A stretch of DNA of 64,000 nt from Flavobacterium humidisoli (GCF_023272795.1 NZ_CP096829.1:3534001-3598000); one strand, 5' to 3'. Counted from the first letter of the stretch, positions 17,327-27,261 are shown. The notes: generated from the sequence alone by a model not told the origin. Numbers and translations are program-made.

Positions 17327-18736
17327 ATGGAACCAACAAGAAAGGAACATGATTTTTTAGGAGAATTAGAAATTCCGAATCATTTATACTACGGAATCCA
17401 GACTTTTAGAGCTGTAGAGAATTTCAATATTACAGGAATTCCGATTTCAAAAGAACCTTTATTCATCAAAGCTTTAGGTTATGTAAAAAAAGCTGCAGCT
17501 TTAGCCAACAAAGATTGTGGTGCTATTGATGCAAAAATAGCAGAAGCAATCTGTTATGGAAGCGATCAGGTTATTGCTGGTAAATTTGATCAGGAATTTG
17601 TGAGTGATTTAATTCAGGGTGGCGCTGGAACTTCGGTAAATATGAATGCAAACGAAGTTATTGCCAATATTGGATTAGAATATTTAGGTCATAAAAAAGG
17701 AGAATACCAGTTTCTTCATCCAAATAATCATGTAAATTGTTCTCAGTCTACAAACGATGCATACCCATCAGCATTTAGAATTGCTTTGTATTTGAAAATG
17801 GACAGCTTCATCAAAACTTTAGCAGGTTTAGAAGTTGCTTTTGCCAAAAAAGGAGAGGAGTTCAAAGAAGTTCTAAAAATGGGAAGAACGCAGCTTCAAG
17901 ATGCGGTACCAATGACTTTAGGGCAAGAATTTAAAGCTTATGCAACAACAATTGGCGAAGATATTCAGCGTTTGAAAAATGCTCAAGAATTATTGTTGGA
18001 AATCAATATGGGCGCAACAGCCATTGGGACAAAAGTAAATGCTCCCGAAGGGTATCCAGAAATCTGTGTAAAATATTTGGCAGATGAGGTTGGAATTCCT
18101 TTAACGCTTTCGCCAGATTTGATTGAAGCAACGGTAGATACAGGCGCTTACGTTCAGATTATGGGAACATTAAAACGTTCTGCGGTTAAGATTTCTAAAA
18201 TCTGTAATGATTTACGGTTATTAAGTTCTGGACCGAGAACGGGTTTAAATGAGATTAATCTTCCCGCACGTCAACCAGGTTCGTCTATTATGCCAGGAAA
18301 AGTAAATCCGGTAATTCCAGAAGTGGTAAATCAGACTTGTTTCTATGTGATTGGACAAGATTTAACGGTTACAATGGCGGCAGAAGCAGGACAATTGCAA
18401 TTGAATGTAATGGAGCCCGTTATTGCTTTTGCGATGTTTACTTCGTTAGATTATCTTTCAAATGCGATTCAGACTTTAATTGATAAATGTATCAACGGAA
18501 TCACTGCAAATGTTGACCATTGCTATAATATGGTTATGAATAGTATCGGAATCGTAACGCAATTGAACCCGATTATTGGTTACGAAGAAAGTGCAAGTAT
18601 TGCTGGAGAAGCGTTAAAAACAGGTAAAAGTGTGCATCAAATTGCTGTTTTAGAACGTAAATTAATTACACAGGAAAAATGGGATGAGATTTATTCTTTA
18701 GAAAATCTAATTCATCCAAAGTTTATCACTAAATAA
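17327..18736 (+). CDS. aspA: Aspartate ammonia-lyase
   Basis: Cytoplasmic enzyme that reversibly deaminates L-aspartate to fumarate, feeding the TCA cycle. 469 residues, typical. Fumarase/aspartase superfamily signatures are GIQTFRAVENF, NMNANEVIAN, the substrate-binding CSQSTNDAYPSA and the GSSIMPGKVNP signature loop (about residues 316-326). The RAVENF and MPGKVNPVIPE variants favour aspartase over fumarase. Monocistronic with its own terminator. Confidence 0.95.
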   Translation: MEPTRKEHDFLGELEIPNHLYYGIQTFRAVENFNITGIPISKEPLFIKALGYVKKAAALANKDCGAIDAKIAEAICYGSDQVIAGKFDQEFVSDLIQGGAGTSVNMNANEVIANIGLEYLGHKKGEYQFLHPNNHVNCSQSTNDAYPSAFRIALYLKMDSFIKTLAGLEVAFAKKGEEFKEVLKMGRTQLQDAVPMTLGQEFKAYATTIGEDIQRLKNAQELLLEINMGATAIGTKVNAPEGYPEICVKYLADEVGIPLTLSPDLIEATVDTGAYVQIMGTLKRSAVKISKICNDLRLLSSGPRTGLNEINLPARQPGSSIMPGKVNPVIPEVVNQTCFYVIGQDLTVTMAAEAGQLQLNVMEPVIAFAMFTSLDYLSNAIQTLIDKCINGITANVDHCYNMVMNSIGIVTQLNPIIGYEESASIAGEALKTGKSVHQIAVLERKLITQEKWDEIYSLENLIHPKFITK

Positions 18737-18757
18737 AAAATAGCAATAGTATAAATT

Positions 18758-18789
18758 AAAGCTGTCAATTTTTTTTGACGGCTTTTTTT
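18758..18789 (+). terminator. Intrinsic terminator of aspA
   Basis: AAGCTGTCAA and TTGACGGCTT pair around T6, followed by T. Confidence 0.85.
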
Positions 18790-18894
18790 GTTAAAATATT
18801 TTTTAAATTATTTTGTATCAGTGCTTAAGATGTTGAAAATAAGACTTATATTTACAATGAGCTTGATTTTTATTTCTAAAACAAAACTTCGTAA

Positions 18895-20181
18895 ATGGTA
18901 CTTTTTTTTCAAAATAATGCCGTTAAGTACAAGTCTAAAATCTTAGGATTACTATTAATTATTTCTTTTAATTTATCTGCTCAAGAGGAAATTAAAAATC
19001 CTGAAATCGAAACTCCAACGATCTGTCCTCCTAAAACGTTATTTGATCTTTTTAAGAAAAAAGACGATGCTTTGGTTGTTAAACCAACAAAGAACAATTT
19101 CTTTTTATTAATTCCAGCAATTGGTTCACAGCCTGCTACAGGTTTCTTTTTTGGTGCTGTGGCTCAATATACCTTTAAAGGAGAAGAAGAAAAAGATAAG
19201 TACTCAATTGCCAACATAGGGATTACTTATACGGTAAAAAATCAGTGGCTGGTTAACATTAAAAACAATATTTTGCTGAAGAATAATAAAATCTTTTTGA
19301 GTGGAGATTATCGTTTATACTTGTTTTCGCAGCCCAATTATGGTTTAGGAACCGATATCATTCCGCCCAGACGTGATCGACCTCCAGGTTTTAGTGTAGA
19401 TTCTCTTGCTCAAGCAATGGATTATAATTATTTGAAGTTTCATCAAACGGTTTCTTTTGAGGTCAAAGAGAACTACTATATTGGAGGAGGTATTAATATT
19501 GACTGGTACTCAAGGATACAAGATGAGCAATTAGATGTTGCAAACGGAAAATATACGTACCATTACAATTATAGCCAAAAATACGGATTTGATAATTCTG
19601 AATATTTCTTGAATGGTGTAAGTCTAAATCTAGTTCACGATTCGCGAGATAATCAAGTAAATGCATCAAAAGGCTGGTTTGCCAATATAAATTATAGATT
19701 TAATCCTGTATTGTTTAATAATCAAGATTATAGCAATGTCCTTTTTGCAGAATACCGTCATTTTATTCCTGTTTCTCATAAAAATCCACATTATATTTTA
19801 GCTATTTGGACGTACGGGCAATTTGTGACTAGAGGAAAAGTTCCGTATTTAAATCTTCCTGCAATTGGCTGGGATCAGCGCAGCAGGAGTGGAGAAGGGT
19901 ATACGCAGGGATTATTTAGAGGAAATGGGTTGGTTTATTTGTCTACAGAATTTAGGTTTCCCATTACATGCAATCAATTGTTAAGCGGTACGGTTTTTAC
20001 CAATTTTGTGACAGCCAGTAATTCTGATAATGATTTAAAATTATTCAAATCAATACAACCAGCGGCTGGTGTTGGTTTGAGAATCTTAATTGATAAAGCT
20101 TCCAAAACGAATCTGATTTTGGATTATGCGTGGGGTAACAATTCTAAAGGATTCTATTTGAATGCTGGAGAGACTTTTTAA
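18895..20181 (+). CDS. Outer-membrane beta-barrel protein, Omp85/BamA C-terminal type
   Basis: 428 residues. A signal peptide of about 30 residues ends at SAQ, followed by an acidic linker. From about residue 65 on there are strong alternating strands (GFFFGAVAQYTF, NQWLVNIKNNILL, GVSLNLVHDSRDN), and the LVHDSRD...GWFANINY segment is characteristic of Omp85 surface-antigen barrels. There is no room for several POTRA domains, so it is not BamA itself but one of the short Bacteroidota paralogues of unknown cargo. It precedes the two-component pair but a probable terminator separates them. Confidence 0.75.
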   Translation: MVLFFQNNAVKYKSKILGLLLIISFNLSAQEEIKNPEIETPTICPPKTLFDLFKKKDDALVVKPTKNNFFLLIPAIGSQPATGFFFGAVAQYTFKGEEEKDKYSIANIGITYTVKNQWLVNIKNNILLKNNKIFLSGDYRLYLFSQPNYGLGTDIIPPRRDRPPGFSVDSLAQAMDYNYLKFHQTVSFEVKENYYIGGGINIDWYSRIQDEQLDVANGKYTYHYNYSQKYGFDNSEYFLNGVSLNLVHDSRDNQVNASKGWFANINYRFNPVLFNNQDYSNVLFAEYRHFIPVSHKNPHYILAIWTYGQFVTRGKVPYLNLPAIGWDQRSRSGEGYTQGLFRGNGLVYLSTEFRFPITCNQLLSGTVFTNFVTASNSDNDLKLFKSIQPAAGVGLRILIDKASKTNLILDYAWGNNSKGFYLNAGETF

Positions 20182-20226
20182 TCTCAAAAATTAGGAATCA
20201 GAAAACTTTAAGTGCAAAATAATATC

Positions 20227-20256
20227 AAAAAGTAGGCTATGATGTCTGCTTTTTTG
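20227..20256 (+). terminator. Probable terminator of the Omp85-like gene
   Basis: AAAAAGTAG pairs with CTGCTTTTT (one G-T pair) around a ten-base loop, with T after. Confidence 0.55.
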
Positions 20257-20346
20257 ATTCTTCATAATTAAATCATAATTTGTAATGATGTGCCAAATTA
20301 TGTTAAATTGTATTCTTATTTTTGTTGTATATACAAACTTCTTAAG

Positions 20347-21021
20347 ATGAAATTACTTATAGTTGAAGACGAACCAAATCTATTATCAATATTAAGAAAA
20401 GGATTTGCAGAAAATAATAATGAAGTAAGCGTTGCAATGGACGGTAAAACGGCTATGGAGATGATTCATAATTATACCTTCGATGTAGTGATTTTAGACG
20501 TTATGCTTCCTGATGTTAATGGAATTGAAATTTGCAGAAGACTCCGCGCTGCAAAAAACTTTGTGCCAATTTTGCTTTTAACGGCTTTAGGAACCTCAGA
20601 AAACATTGTAACAGGATTAAATGCTGGTGCCGACGATTATTTGGTTAAGCCTTTTAAATTTGGCGAATTAGATGCCAGAATAAATGCGCTGTACAGAAGA
20701 TCACAACAGGAAACAGAAAAAATAGATACCATCACAATTGCTGATTTAGAAATAAACGGACGCGCCAAAACCGTTAAAAGAGATGGAGAAAACATCATTT
20801 TAACGGCCAAAGAATTCAAACTTTTATATTATTTAGCAAAAAATACAGGTAGAATCGTATCTCGCGATCAGATTTTGGACAATGTTTGGGATATTAATTT
20901 TGATATGAATACCAACGTTGTTGATGTCTATATTACATACTTAAGAAGAAAGATAGATAAGCCTTATTCGTCCAAACTTATTCATACTATGAAAGGTTTG
21001 GGGTATGTTATAAAACCATAA
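20347..21021 (+). CDS. OmpR/PhoB-family response regulator
   Basis: 224 residues from ATG 20347 (MKLLIVEDEP); an earlier in-frame start at 20290 would precede the -7 box TATTTTTG (20317-20324) and is rejected. Receiver domain residues 1-118 with phospho-acceptor D51 (VILDVMLPD), T79 and K101 (LVKPF). The winged-helix output domain (about 130-222) has TAKEFKLLYYLAKNTGRIVSRDQIL and the VDVYITYLRRKID recognition helix. Partner of the kinase one base downstream. The signal and regulon are unknown. Confidence 0.93.
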   Translation: MKLLIVEDEPNLLSILRKGFAENNNEVSVAMDGKTAMEMIHNYTFDVVILDVMLPDVNGIEICRRLRAAKNFVPILLLTALGTSENIVTGLNAGADDYLVKPFKFGELDARINALYRRSQQETEKIDTITIADLEINGRAKTVKRDGENIILTAKEFKLLYYLAKNTGRIVSRDQILDNVWDINFDMNTNVVDVYITYLRRKIDKPYSSKLIHTMKGLGYVIKP

Positions 21022-21022
21022 T

Positions 21023-22405
21023 ATGGATATTAGAAAAAAAATTACTTTTAATTACGTTGCTCTTTCTACCTTTAGTACTTCGCTATTGTGTATCATCGTA
21101 TTTTTCCTGTTTAGAGAAAACAATCGTTATCATTTTTTGAAGCGTCTGGATGATAGAGCAAAAATTGTTTCTTCTATTCATTTTCAAAAAGACCCAGAAA
21201 AGATCAAATATTACAAGAACCTTAAAAAGAATGGTCTTGAAGAATTGATCGAGGAAGAAGAATACGTACTGAAAATCAACAGTCATAATAGTTTTGATTA
21301 CAATACCAATCTCAATCTTCCAAACTCTTTTTATACCAATATTTTAAGAACAGGAAAAGATTCTTTTGAAAGAGATAACAAATATTATTTAGGACAGATT
21401 TTTCAAGAAAACAATCAAAAATATATTGTAATTGTTGGGGCAAGAGATCGAAAAGGAAAAGATACGACTGTTTATATTGTTAAAATTATGCTTTTTGGCG
21501 GAATCGGTTTTGTGATTCTAGCTTTTCTTTTAGGACGATTTTTAGCAAAACGCGTTGTCGATCCAGTTGCAAGAATTACAAAAGAAGTAAAAAGAATTAG
21601 TGCTTCTAATCTTCATAATCGTTTGCCTGAAGTAAAAAATTCTGATGAAATTTCAGATTTGACCAATACTTTTAATAACATGCTGGATCGTTTGGAAACT
21701 TCTTTTGAGATTCAAGCCAACTTTATTAATAATGCATCTCACGAATTAAAAACGCCAATTACAACTATTATTGCCGAAGCAGAAATTATGCTGCTTAAAG
21801 AAAGAGAGCAACAAGAATATATCGAATCTCTGCAAAATATCTACAGTCAGGCCTCAAGATTAGGAAACTTAACGGAAAGCTTGCTGAAATTGACTCAAAC
21901 GGGTTACGACGGACAAAAACAAGTGTCTGATATTGCTCGAATGGACGAATTGTTATTGGATGTAAAATCAGATTTAGATAAAATTTATCCAGATAACCGC
22001 GTAAGCATTAGGCTTAATTTTGCTCCAGAAGATTCGAATCTATTATTGCTCCCATGCAATAAACCGCTTTTAGAATTAGCAATCAATAATATTATTACCA
22101 ATGGAGTAAAGTATTCTGATAACAATGAAGTCTTTGTGAGTCTTTCTGCTAATAAAGAAATGATTAAAATATCGATTAATGATATTGGAATCGGAATTCC
22201 GCCCGAGGATATTCCGCATTTGTATGAACCTTTCTTTAGAGGTAAAATCGCTGCCAAGTATATAGGATACGGGTTGGGACTTCCATTAGCTTCTAAAATC
22301 ATTAGAATGCATGATGGCGAACTTCAAGTGCAGTCGGAGCAAAATAAAGGAACAATCGTCACGATTATCTTTAAAAAAGGCAACATTAAAAAATCTAATG
22401 TTTAA
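21023..22405 (+). CDS. Membrane sensor histidine kinase
   Basis: 460 residues; it starts one base after the stop of the response-regulator gene, so the pair is co-translated. Order of parts: TM1 (about 12-30), a periplasmic sensor (31-152) rich in charged residues, TM2 (153-172), HAMP linker (LAKRVVDPVARITKEVKRI), dimerisation domain with phospho-acceptor H240 (NNASHELKTPIT), and the ATPase domain with N-box NNIITNGVKY, G1 DIGIGIPP and G2 GYGLGLPLASK. It has a complete kinase core; the ligand is unknown. Confidence 0.93.
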   Translation: MDIRKKITFNYVALSTFSTSLLCIIVFFLFRENNRYHFLKRLDDRAKIVSSIHFQKDPEKIKYYKNLKKNGLEELIEEEEYVLKINSHNSFDYNTNLNLPNSFYTNILRTGKDSFERDNKYYLGQIFQENNQKYIVIVGARDRKGKDTTVYIVKIMLFGGIGFVILAFLLGRFLAKRVVDPVARITKEVKRISASNLHNRLPEVKNSDEISDLTNTFNNMLDRLETSFEIQANFINNASHELKTPITTIIAEAEIMLLKEREQQEYIESLQNIYSQASRLGNLTESLLKLTQTGYDGQKQVSDIARMDELLLDVKSDLDKIYPDNRVSIRLNFAPEDSNLLLLPCNKPLLELAINNIITNGVKYSDNNEVFVSLSANKEMIKISINDIGIGIPPEDIPHLYEPFFRGKIAAKYIGYGLGLPLASKIIRMHDGELQVQSEQNKGTIVTIIFKKGNIKKSNV

Positions 22406-22487
22406 TTTTAGAAAATTCTAATTTTAGATTAATTAAGGTCTAATTTGCGGACAGTTATTTTGTAAGTATAAACTAAAAGATGTACTT

Positions 22488-23210
22488 ATGAAAAACTTTC
22501 TTATACCTACGACTTTAAAAGATGATACAATCTCTGCTGTTAAATCTGCGGTGAATCAGTCCAAAAATGCGGAATCAGAAATTATTTTAGTATTAGTTTC
22601 GGAAGCGCCCGATACTTTTTCTTCTTCTGGTTTTTTAAGAGAAATGAAATCTGGACTCACTAGAAGTCAGGAAGAAGTTCTAGAAACTTGCCGATATATT
22701 GTTGAACACACTTCAAACATAAAATTAAAAGTTCATAATCAATACGGACTTTCAGCACCAATTTTTAAAAGGCTAATTGAAGCCTTTTCAGTCAAATTGG
22801 TCATTCTTACCCATTCTTATAAACAAGAAACCAAAAAGATACACCAGTATTTGGTGCAATTGGCAGGAAATCAGAAATGCCCAATTCTTCATTTAAGCAC
22901 AGAGATTAATAAAGAAGTTTTTCATAAAGCACTTTATGTAGAAAATTCTAGTATGAACATTCATGTAAAAGATGTTCAAGATTTTTTGAGCGCCAATTTC
23001 TCTTTTGAGATCGTAAGTCAAACTGCTAGTTTTGAAGACGACTACGAAAAAGTCGCTCCATTCTTATCGGAAGCGATTTCAAAACATAATATTGATATGT
23101 TGGTAGAAACCAGAAAAGGCGAAAAAATCAAATTTAAAAAATCGAAAAAAGAAAATGTCAATGAAAAACTAGGGCTTCCTGTTCTTTCATTGTACGAAGA
23201 GATGGTTTAG
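22488..23210 (+). CDS. Universal-stress-protein-like protein
   Basis: 240 residues, soluble. The N-terminal 140 residues resemble a UspA fold (MKNFLIPTTLKDDTISAVKSA, then KLVILTHS and CPILHLS). The second half (about 145-240) is related only weakly, with a FLSEAISKHNIDMLVETRKG helix-strand that looks like a degenerate second Usp unit. The glycine-rich ATP-binding loop is not obvious, so it may not bind nucleotide. It follows the two-component genes by 82 bases and may belong to their unit. Confidence 0.6.
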   Translation: MKNFLIPTTLKDDTISAVKSAVNQSKNAESEIILVLVSEAPDTFSSSGFLREMKSGLTRSQEEVLETCRYIVEHTSNIKLKVHNQYGLSAPIFKRLIEAFSVKLVILTHSYKQETKKIHQYLVQLAGNQKCPILHLSTEINKEVFHKALYVENSSMNIHVKDVQDFLSANFSFEIVSQTASFEDDYEKVAPFLSEAISKHNIDMLVETRKGEKIKFKKSKKENVNEKLGLPVLSLYEEMV

Positions 23211-23395
23211 TTAGTAAATAGTTGATAGTTGATAGTTAATGGGAATTGTTCTTGTTCTAGCCTCCGCTAATTTTACTGATTTAACCAATTTAAAGATGCA
23301 ATAAATCTAAAAACTAATCACACTTGACTAAGACTAATTACTAAAGAGTAATCATTAAGAAGTAAAAACCGCAATATTAATTTAAGACCGAAAAT

Positions 23396-24343
23396 ATGTT
23401 ATTAAAGAAAAGAATACCAATGAAGTACGTTCTCGGGAAAATTAAAGTAGAAATTGTATTGGTATTAGCGTATACCATACTATTTGAGATTTTTCATCAT
23501 TATTTCATCAATCTCCCTGTAGATATCCCGATTGCCATTCCGACTATGATCGGAACCATAATTTCCTTACTATTAGCTTTTAAGTCAAACCAGGCTTATG
23601 ATAGATGGTGGGAAGCGCGAATTGTTTGGGGTGCTGTTGTAAACGACTCTAGAACTTTGATTCGTCAGGTTTTAACGTTTTATGAAGATCCAGATTTCTC
23701 TGTTGAAGCAAGCGAATTCAAAGAAAATTTTGCTAAAAGACAAATTGCATGGTGTTACAGTTTAGGTCAGTCGCTTCGAAACAGAGATGCAATAAAACCG
23801 ATTGAAGGTTTTATTAGCGAAGAAGAAATCAGATACATCAAAAATCATCAAAACGTTCCAAATGCAATTTTGATGCTACATGCGAGAGATTTACGAAATG
23901 CTAAAAACGAAAAGAAAATCAACATGTATCAGCAGGTTGAAATCGATAATACTTTATCTAGATTATGTGATGAAATGGGAAAATGTGAGCGTATTAAAAA
24001 CACGATTTTCCCAACAACATACAGTATGTATATTAGATTGACTTTGTGTTTGTTCATTTTTCTACTGCCTTTCGGATTAACGAGTGTTTTAAGCTGGTTT
24101 GCAATTCCTCTAATTACAGCAATTGGTGCTGCTTTCTTCTTGATCGAAAGAATGGCGATTCATTTGCAAGATCCGTTTGAAAACAGACCAACGGATACTC
24201 CAGTTACCGCAATTGCAAATACAATTGAAAAAAATATTAAACAAATGCTGAACGAATATCAAAGCGAGTTTGATATCCTGAAAGAATTTGACTTAAAAGA
24301 TGAGCCTAAGAAAGTCGAAAAAGACGCTTATTTTGTCTTATAA
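23396..24343 (+). CDS. Bestrophin-family anion channel
   Basis: 315 residues. Bacterial bestrophin (UPF0187) is a pentameric inner-membrane ion channel. It shows the hydrophobic N-terminal helix followed by IPTMIGTIISLLLAFKSNQAYDRWWEAR, whose S/N-Q-AYDRWWEAR core is the family signature. The long cytoplasmic helical region contains RQIAWCYSLGQSLRN, and a later hydrophobic pair (about residues 207-245) is followed by DPFENRPTDTPVTAI, another conserved motif. Monocistronic, with a terminator at 24376. Confidence 0.92.
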   Translation: MLLKKRIPMKYVLGKIKVEIVLVLAYTILFEIFHHYFINLPVDIPIAIPTMIGTIISLLLAFKSNQAYDRWWEARIVWGAVVNDSRTLIRQVLTFYEDPDFSVEASEFKENFAKRQIAWCYSLGQSLRNRDAIKPIEGFISEEEIRYIKNHQNVPNAILMLHARDLRNAKNEKKINMYQQVEIDNTLSRLCDEMGKCERIKNTIFPTTYSMYIRLTLCLFIFLLPFGLTSVLSWFAIPLITAIGAAFFLIERMAIHLQDPFENRPTDTPVTAIANTIEKNIKQMLNEYQSEFDILKEFDLKDEPKKVEKDAYFVL

Positions 24344-24375
24344 CTATTTAATTTTGGTCTGCTTTTAATTGTTGG

Positions 24376-24412
24376 CTGGACAGTGTGTAGTTGCGCTGTC
24401 CAGTTTTTTTTT
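24376..24412 (+). terminator. Intrinsic terminator of the bestrophin gene
   Basis: CTGGACAG and CTGTCCAG pair around a 12-base loop, followed by nine T. Confidence 0.85.
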
Positions 24413-24430
24413 ATATAAAGATCTATTGAT

Positions 24431-24571
24431 TTTTAAACACATAGAAACATAGATTGAATTATAGATAAAGATGTTTAAAAAAAATCTAAATTTTTACACA
24501 TAGCTATGTGTGTTTAAATAAGTGAAACGTCTTATAAACACAAACAAAACTATGTGTCTATGTGTTTAAAA
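24431..24571. repeat. 22-bp inverted repeat with nested palindrome between convergent genes
   Basis: The left arm starts TTTTAAACACATAGAAACA (24431-24452) and the right arm is 24550-24571; 21 of 22 positions pair. Inside the 97-bp interval lies ACACATAGCTATGTGTGTTT (about 24497-24516), built from the same CATAG word. It encodes nothing and lies just beyond the 3' ends of the bestrophin and MocR genes. Confidence 0.75.
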
Positions 24572-24575
24572 TTAT

Positions 24576-26000
24576 CTACAGACTTTTTGTTGCCAGTTTC
24601 CCTAAAGTCTGAATAGCAGTTCTTAACTCATTTGACCACGGCAGACCAAAACTCAATCGCATACAGTTTGAAAATTGATCTTGGAAAGAAAAAATCCTGC
24701 CTGGAGCAATACTGATATTGTGTTTCATCGCTAAATGATAAAAAGCAGCAGTATCAATTTTTTTGTCCAATTCGATCCATAGAAAAAATCCACCTTGAGG
24801 CTGACTTACTTTTGTTCCTTTCGGAAAAGATTCCAGAACTGTATTAATATAATTGTTGCAATTATGATTTAATATCTGGCGTATTTTTCGAAGATGATTT
24901 TCATAACGTCCGTTTTTTAAAAAATCCCCCACAACTTCGTGCGTAATAGTAGGCGAGGAGAGCGAATGATAAATTTTGTTTCTTAAGATTTGTTTTTTGA
25001 ATTTCCCAGGCGAAACCCATCCTACGCGATAACCGGGAGCCAATGTTTTGGATACAGAGCTGCAGCAAAGTACAATTCCGCTTTCATCATAAGTTTTACA
25101 ATTTGTTGGTCGGCTCGAACCAAAGTACAAATCACCGTGAATATCATCTTCAATCAATGGAATGTTATAGAACTCCATTAATTTCACCACTTCTATTTTA
25201 TGTTCTGCAGGCATCATACTTCCAGAAGGGTTACTAAAATTACTCATCAGTAAACATAGTTTTACTTTTTTAGAAGAAAGCGATTTTTTGAGTGCTTCTA
25301 ATTCTATTCCAGTTGTCATGTTTGTAGGCAGTTCCATGATATACAATCCTAAAGATTTGGCCAATTGCAAGATGCCAAAATAAGCGGGACTTTCTGTAAT
25401 TATGGTATCGCCGGGTTGTGTTAACGTCATTAAACAATGAGATATGGCACTTGTGCAGCCAGGCATTGTAATAATATCTTCTTCTGTTAGCGATCCTCCC
25501 CATGTAAAAGACCATCGGGCAATTTCTCTTCTTAAATTAAGATTACCTTTTACTTGCTCATAACTAGTTCCGCTGTTTGGGAGTTGACGCATCGCCTGAA
25601 CCATTCCTTTATTTAATTTAGCAATAGGAAGAAGTTCGTTTGACGGAAATCCCAAAGAAAGCATCGTAATATTTGGATCTGTCATATTGCCGTAAACCTG
25701 ATCGATTAAATCTTCGCGGTCAATATTGGCACATTTTAAAATCGGACTGCTGGGCGATGGTTCAGGAATCGTTCTTGCTGAAATATTACTCACATAATAT
25801 CCTGACTGCGGTCTAGCTTCAATCAAAGAACGGCTTTCGGCTTCATAATAAGCCTTACTTACAGTGCTCATGCTGTAACCCGTTTCTGCGCAAACTTCTC
25901 GAATAGAAGGCAGTTTATCGCCAACGCTCAAGACGCCAGACTTAATTTGTTTTTCAATACGGTCAGCAAATTGAAGATATAAGTAATTCGAATTTTTCAT
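24576..26000 (-). CDS. MocR-type regulator (GntR DNA-binding plus aminotransferase-like domain)
   Basis: 474 residues. Residues about 5-75 are a GntR winged helix (GDKLPSIREVCAETGYSMSTVSKAYYEAESRSLIEARPQSGYYV). Residues about 110-470 form a fold-type I aminotransferase domain with GFPSNELLP, NPSG (257-260), DDIHGD and the PLP Schiff-base lysine K318 in SSVSKTLAPGYRVGW. MocR proteins use PLP as a ligand to control transcription, often of a divergent gene; here that is the EamA transporter, 106 bases away. I infer it controls that exporter. Confidence 0.9.
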   Translation of the reverse strand: MKNSNYLYLQFADRIEKQIKSGVLSVGDKLPSIREVCAETGYSMSTVSKAYYEAESRSLIEARPQSGYYVSNISARTIPEPSPSSPILKCANIDREDLIDQVYGNMTDPNITMLSLGFPSNELLPIAKLNKGMVQAMRQLPNSGTSYEQVKGNLNLRREIARWSFTWGGSLTEEDIITMPGCTSAISHCLMTLTQPGDTIITESPAYFGILQLAKSLGLYIMELPTNMTTGIELEALKKSLSSKKVKLCLLMSNFSNPSGSMMPAEHKIEVVKLMEFYNIPLIEDDIHGDLYFGSSRPTNCKTYDESGIVLCCSSVSKTLAPGYRVGWVSPGKFKKQILRNKIYHSLSSPTITHEVVGDFLKNGRYENHLRKIRQILNHNCNNYINTVLESFPKGTKVSQPQGGFFLWIELDKKIDTAAFYHLAMKHNISIAPGRIFSFQDQFSNCMRLSFGLPWSNELRTAIQTLGKLATKSL

Positions 26001-26106
26001 AAAAAAATAAAACTGTTATGGTGCAATTTACAAAAACTGTATCTGTATTGCTGTTTTATTTTTTAGAAATTTGCTTAAATAGAAAACTAAACAATAAAAA
26101 CATCTC

Positions 26107-27024
26107 GTGAAAACAACAAAATACTACATCGCTGCTATTACATGTTTTGTAATCTGGGGATTTTTCAGTTTGGTTTTGAGACCAATACATGACTATCCTT
26201 CTTTAGATATTTTATTCTATCGTGTTTTTAGCTGTAGTATTTTAATGCTTCTTATTGCATTTTCTTTCAAGAGAAAAAGAATGAAAGAAGCTGTTCAAAC
26301 TTTTAAATTAATGCCAGTTTTTGAGAAGCGAAAAACCATTTTACTAAATATTGGCGGAAGCGTTTTTCTAATGGCTAACTGGTTTACATTTATTTATGTT
26401 ATGAATCATGTAAGTGTAAAAGCGACTTCCTTGGCGTATTTGGTTTGTCCTATTTTAACCACGCTGCTGGCTTATTTTATTTTGCACGAAAAACTAAATA
26501 AAACACAATGGATTGCTGTTGGATTAAGCATTTCAGGGTGTATTTTGTTATCGTATGCAAATATTATGGATATGTTTTTTAGTATTATAATCGGTTTTAC
26601 ATACGCCTCTTATTTAGTAAGTCAGCGTGTTAATAAAGGTTTTGATAAATTTATAATTCTAACTTTTCACATCACATTAGCGGCATTATGTTTACTGCCT
26701 TTTTATCCATTTTACAGCGGAACAGTTCCAACAGAATTTAAATTTTATTTCTGCATCGAAACCATTGCCATTTTGTTTACTATTTTCCCATTGTTTCTTA
26801 ATTTATATGCCCTTTCGGGGATAAATTCTTCGACAGTCGGAATGCTTTTAAATATTAACCCAATGATTGCTTTTTTATTGGCAATGTTTTTATACAAAGA
26901 ACAATTCGGATTTATACAAATTGCTGCATACGGAATTATTTTTGCCGCAGTTGTAGTTTTCAATTCACATCATATTTTTGCGGCCAAGCAAAAAAGAACC
27001 GCAATATCCAAAGGTTCTCAATAG
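26107..27024 (+). CDS. EamA-family metabolite exporter
   Basis: 305 residues with about ten transmembrane helices and two EamA repeats (first half FVIWGFFSLVLRPI, second half after about residue 155). Drug/metabolite transporter superfamily, inner membrane; substrates are typically amino acids or related metabolites. The start is GTG at 26107: the signature WGF...R helix follows directly, and no ATG is available without truncating the first helix. Divergent from the MocR regulator. Confidence 0.88.
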   Translation: MKTTKYYIAAITCFVIWGFFSLVLRPIHDYPSLDILFYRVFSCSILMLLIAFSFKRKRMKEAVQTFKLMPVFEKRKTILLNIGGSVFLMANWFTFIYVMNHVSVKATSLAYLVCPILTTLLAYFILHEKLNKTQWIAVGLSISGCILLSYANIMDMFFSIIIGFTYASYLVSQRVNKGFDKFIILTFHITLAALCLLPFYPFYSGTVPTEFKFYFCIETIAILFTIFPLFLNLYALSGINSSTVGMLLNINPMIAFLLAMFLYKEQFGFIQIAAYGIIFAAVVVFNSHHIFAAKQKRTAISKGSQ

Positions 27025-27085
27025 TAATTTTCATATTTTTTATTGGTTTAAAATCGAAAATTACCAGAATCTTAACAGGATGTTT

Positions 27086-27121
27086 AAACAGGAATGATTA
27101 TTTTTCATTCCTGTTTTTTTA
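27086..27121 (+). terminator. Intrinsic terminator of the EamA gene
   Basis: AAACAGGAATGA pairs with TCATTCCTGTTT around a seven-base loop, with T after. Confidence 0.87.
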
Positions 27122-27145
27122 TGCGAAAAAGCGTAAAAATGTTTA

Positions 27146-27228
27146 GCCACAGATTGCACAGATTAAGAGGATTATTTTCTATGTGTTAAAATTTAAATCA
27201 AATCCTTTTAATCTGTGTAATCTGTGGC
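27146..27228. repeat. 28-bp phased-word inverted repeat
   Basis: The arms 27146-27173 (GCCACAGATTGCACAGATT...) and 27201-27228 (...AATCTGTGTAATCTGTGGC) pair at 26 of 28 positions around a 27-bp centre. The arm itself is a nine-to-ten-base word (AATCTGTGT) written twice. It lies just upstream of the acyl-CoA dehydrogenase gene. Confidence 0.75.
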
Positions 27229-27261
27229 AAAAAAAATCTAATACAAACCGAACCTATTAAT

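Noticed and set aside
20290..20346. Extended N-terminus for the OmpR-type regulator
   Set aside because: It would start before the -7 box; the receiver begins at ATG 20347.
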